Origin: DATEPR01 sp036502345
Lineage (GTDB): Bacteria; Actinomycetota; Actinomycetes; Mycobacteriales; Pseudonocardiaceae
Assembly: GCA_036502345.1 (NCBI GenBank)
Contig: DASXYT010000043.1
Location: 1 to 5,060 of the forward strand
DNA: 5,060 nucleotides
Reading direction: 5' to 3'
In this document: positions 4,914-5,060 of the stretch, one piece after another
Layout of the letters: each line of letters begins with the position of its first letter
How positions within the stretch are numbered: the stretch's first letter is position 1
Notes under the pieces: model-generated
Told to the model about the DNA's origin: nothing
Database searches by the model: none
What the model saw: the letters and a program-made list of their open reading frames with translations, nothing else
Position numbers and translations under genes: made by a program

Positions 4914-5060
4914 GTGCGTGAACACGACATCAGCTCGGCGGACGGCACCACCATCAGGGTGTGGCGGACGGGTGAGACCGGCAGGGACGTGCTGCTGTGT
5001 CCCGGTCTTGGCACCATGCCGGAGGCATGGCCGTACCTGGCCCGACCGGACGCCGACGAG
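4914..5060 (+). CDS. Alpha/beta hydrolase, N-terminal 49 residues (truncated by window edge)
   Basis: The frame from GTG at 4914 stays open to the window end and encodes VREHDISSADGTTIRVWRTG, then GRDVLLCPGLGTMPEAWPYLA. The first part is the typical beta-hairpin opening of alpha/beta hydrolases (an SADGT turn followed by strand IRVW). VLLCPGLGT is the strand and oxyanion-hole loop, with PGLG in place of the common HGxxG, and the W in EAWPYL is typical after that loop. The nucleophile, acid and histidine lie beyond the window, so substrate and activity cannot be judged. An in-frame GTG at 4896 would add six residues (VRHTFA); 4914 is preferred because homologous proteins usually begin with a short xREHD-like stretch. 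It is divergent from the hydroxyacid dehydrogenase across 62 bp. Confidence 0.8.
   Translation, partial: MREHDISSADGTTIRVWRTGETGRDVLLCPGLGTMPEAWPYLARPDADE

Noticed and set aside
1..5060. Mobile elements, CRISPR arrays, tRNA or rRNA genes, phage or defence genes
   Set aside because: No transposase, integrase, regularly spaced repeat, tRNA-like cloverleaf or defence-type domain is visible on either strand.

Overview
The window is chromosomal DNA from a high-GC actinomycete. Strong G/C preference at codon third positions, GTG start codons, an E. coli-type dihydroxy-acid dehydratase and the style of the neighbouring proteins suggest Pseudonocardiaceae or a close relative (Amycolatopsis-like). 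That placement is inference; no phylogenetic marker is present.

Layout from left to right. Positions 1-117 hold no gene I can support, but they open with a strong 49-nt hairpin. A secreted glutamic endopeptidase of peptidase family G1 (eqolisin) is read leftwards (118-855). A 402-bp divergent intergenic region (856-1257) carries several dyad symmetries, including a 10-bp perfect inverted repeat that brackets the -10 hexamer of a candidate promoter for the peptidase. ilvD, dihydroxy-acid dehydratase of branched-chain amino acid synthesis, is read rightwards (1258-3102). A 16-bp perfect-stem hairpin ends ilvD and the convergent DoxX-family membrane protein gene (3154-3819, leftward). Upstream of it and on the same strand lies a D-isomer-specific 2-hydroxyacid dehydrogenase (3937-4851). 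A 62-bp divergent gap then leads to the first 49 codons of an alpha/beta hydrolase that runs off the right edge (4914-5060).

The genes do not form one obvious pathway. ilvD is a housekeeping biosynthetic gene and stands alone between a secreted protease and a convergent pair. The DoxX and dehydrogenase genes share a strand but are separated by 117 bp, so co-transcription is possible but not shown. The hydrolase and dehydrogenase are divergent from a short shared control region, and both may be translated from leaderless mRNAs.

I do not see a new multi-gene system. The points most worth checking are regulatory: the dyad over the peptidase promoter, the hairpin at the left edge, and the leaderless divergent pair. 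At the protein level, the points are an eqolisin without cysteines and a dehydrogenase whose cofactor loop looks NADP(H)-type.
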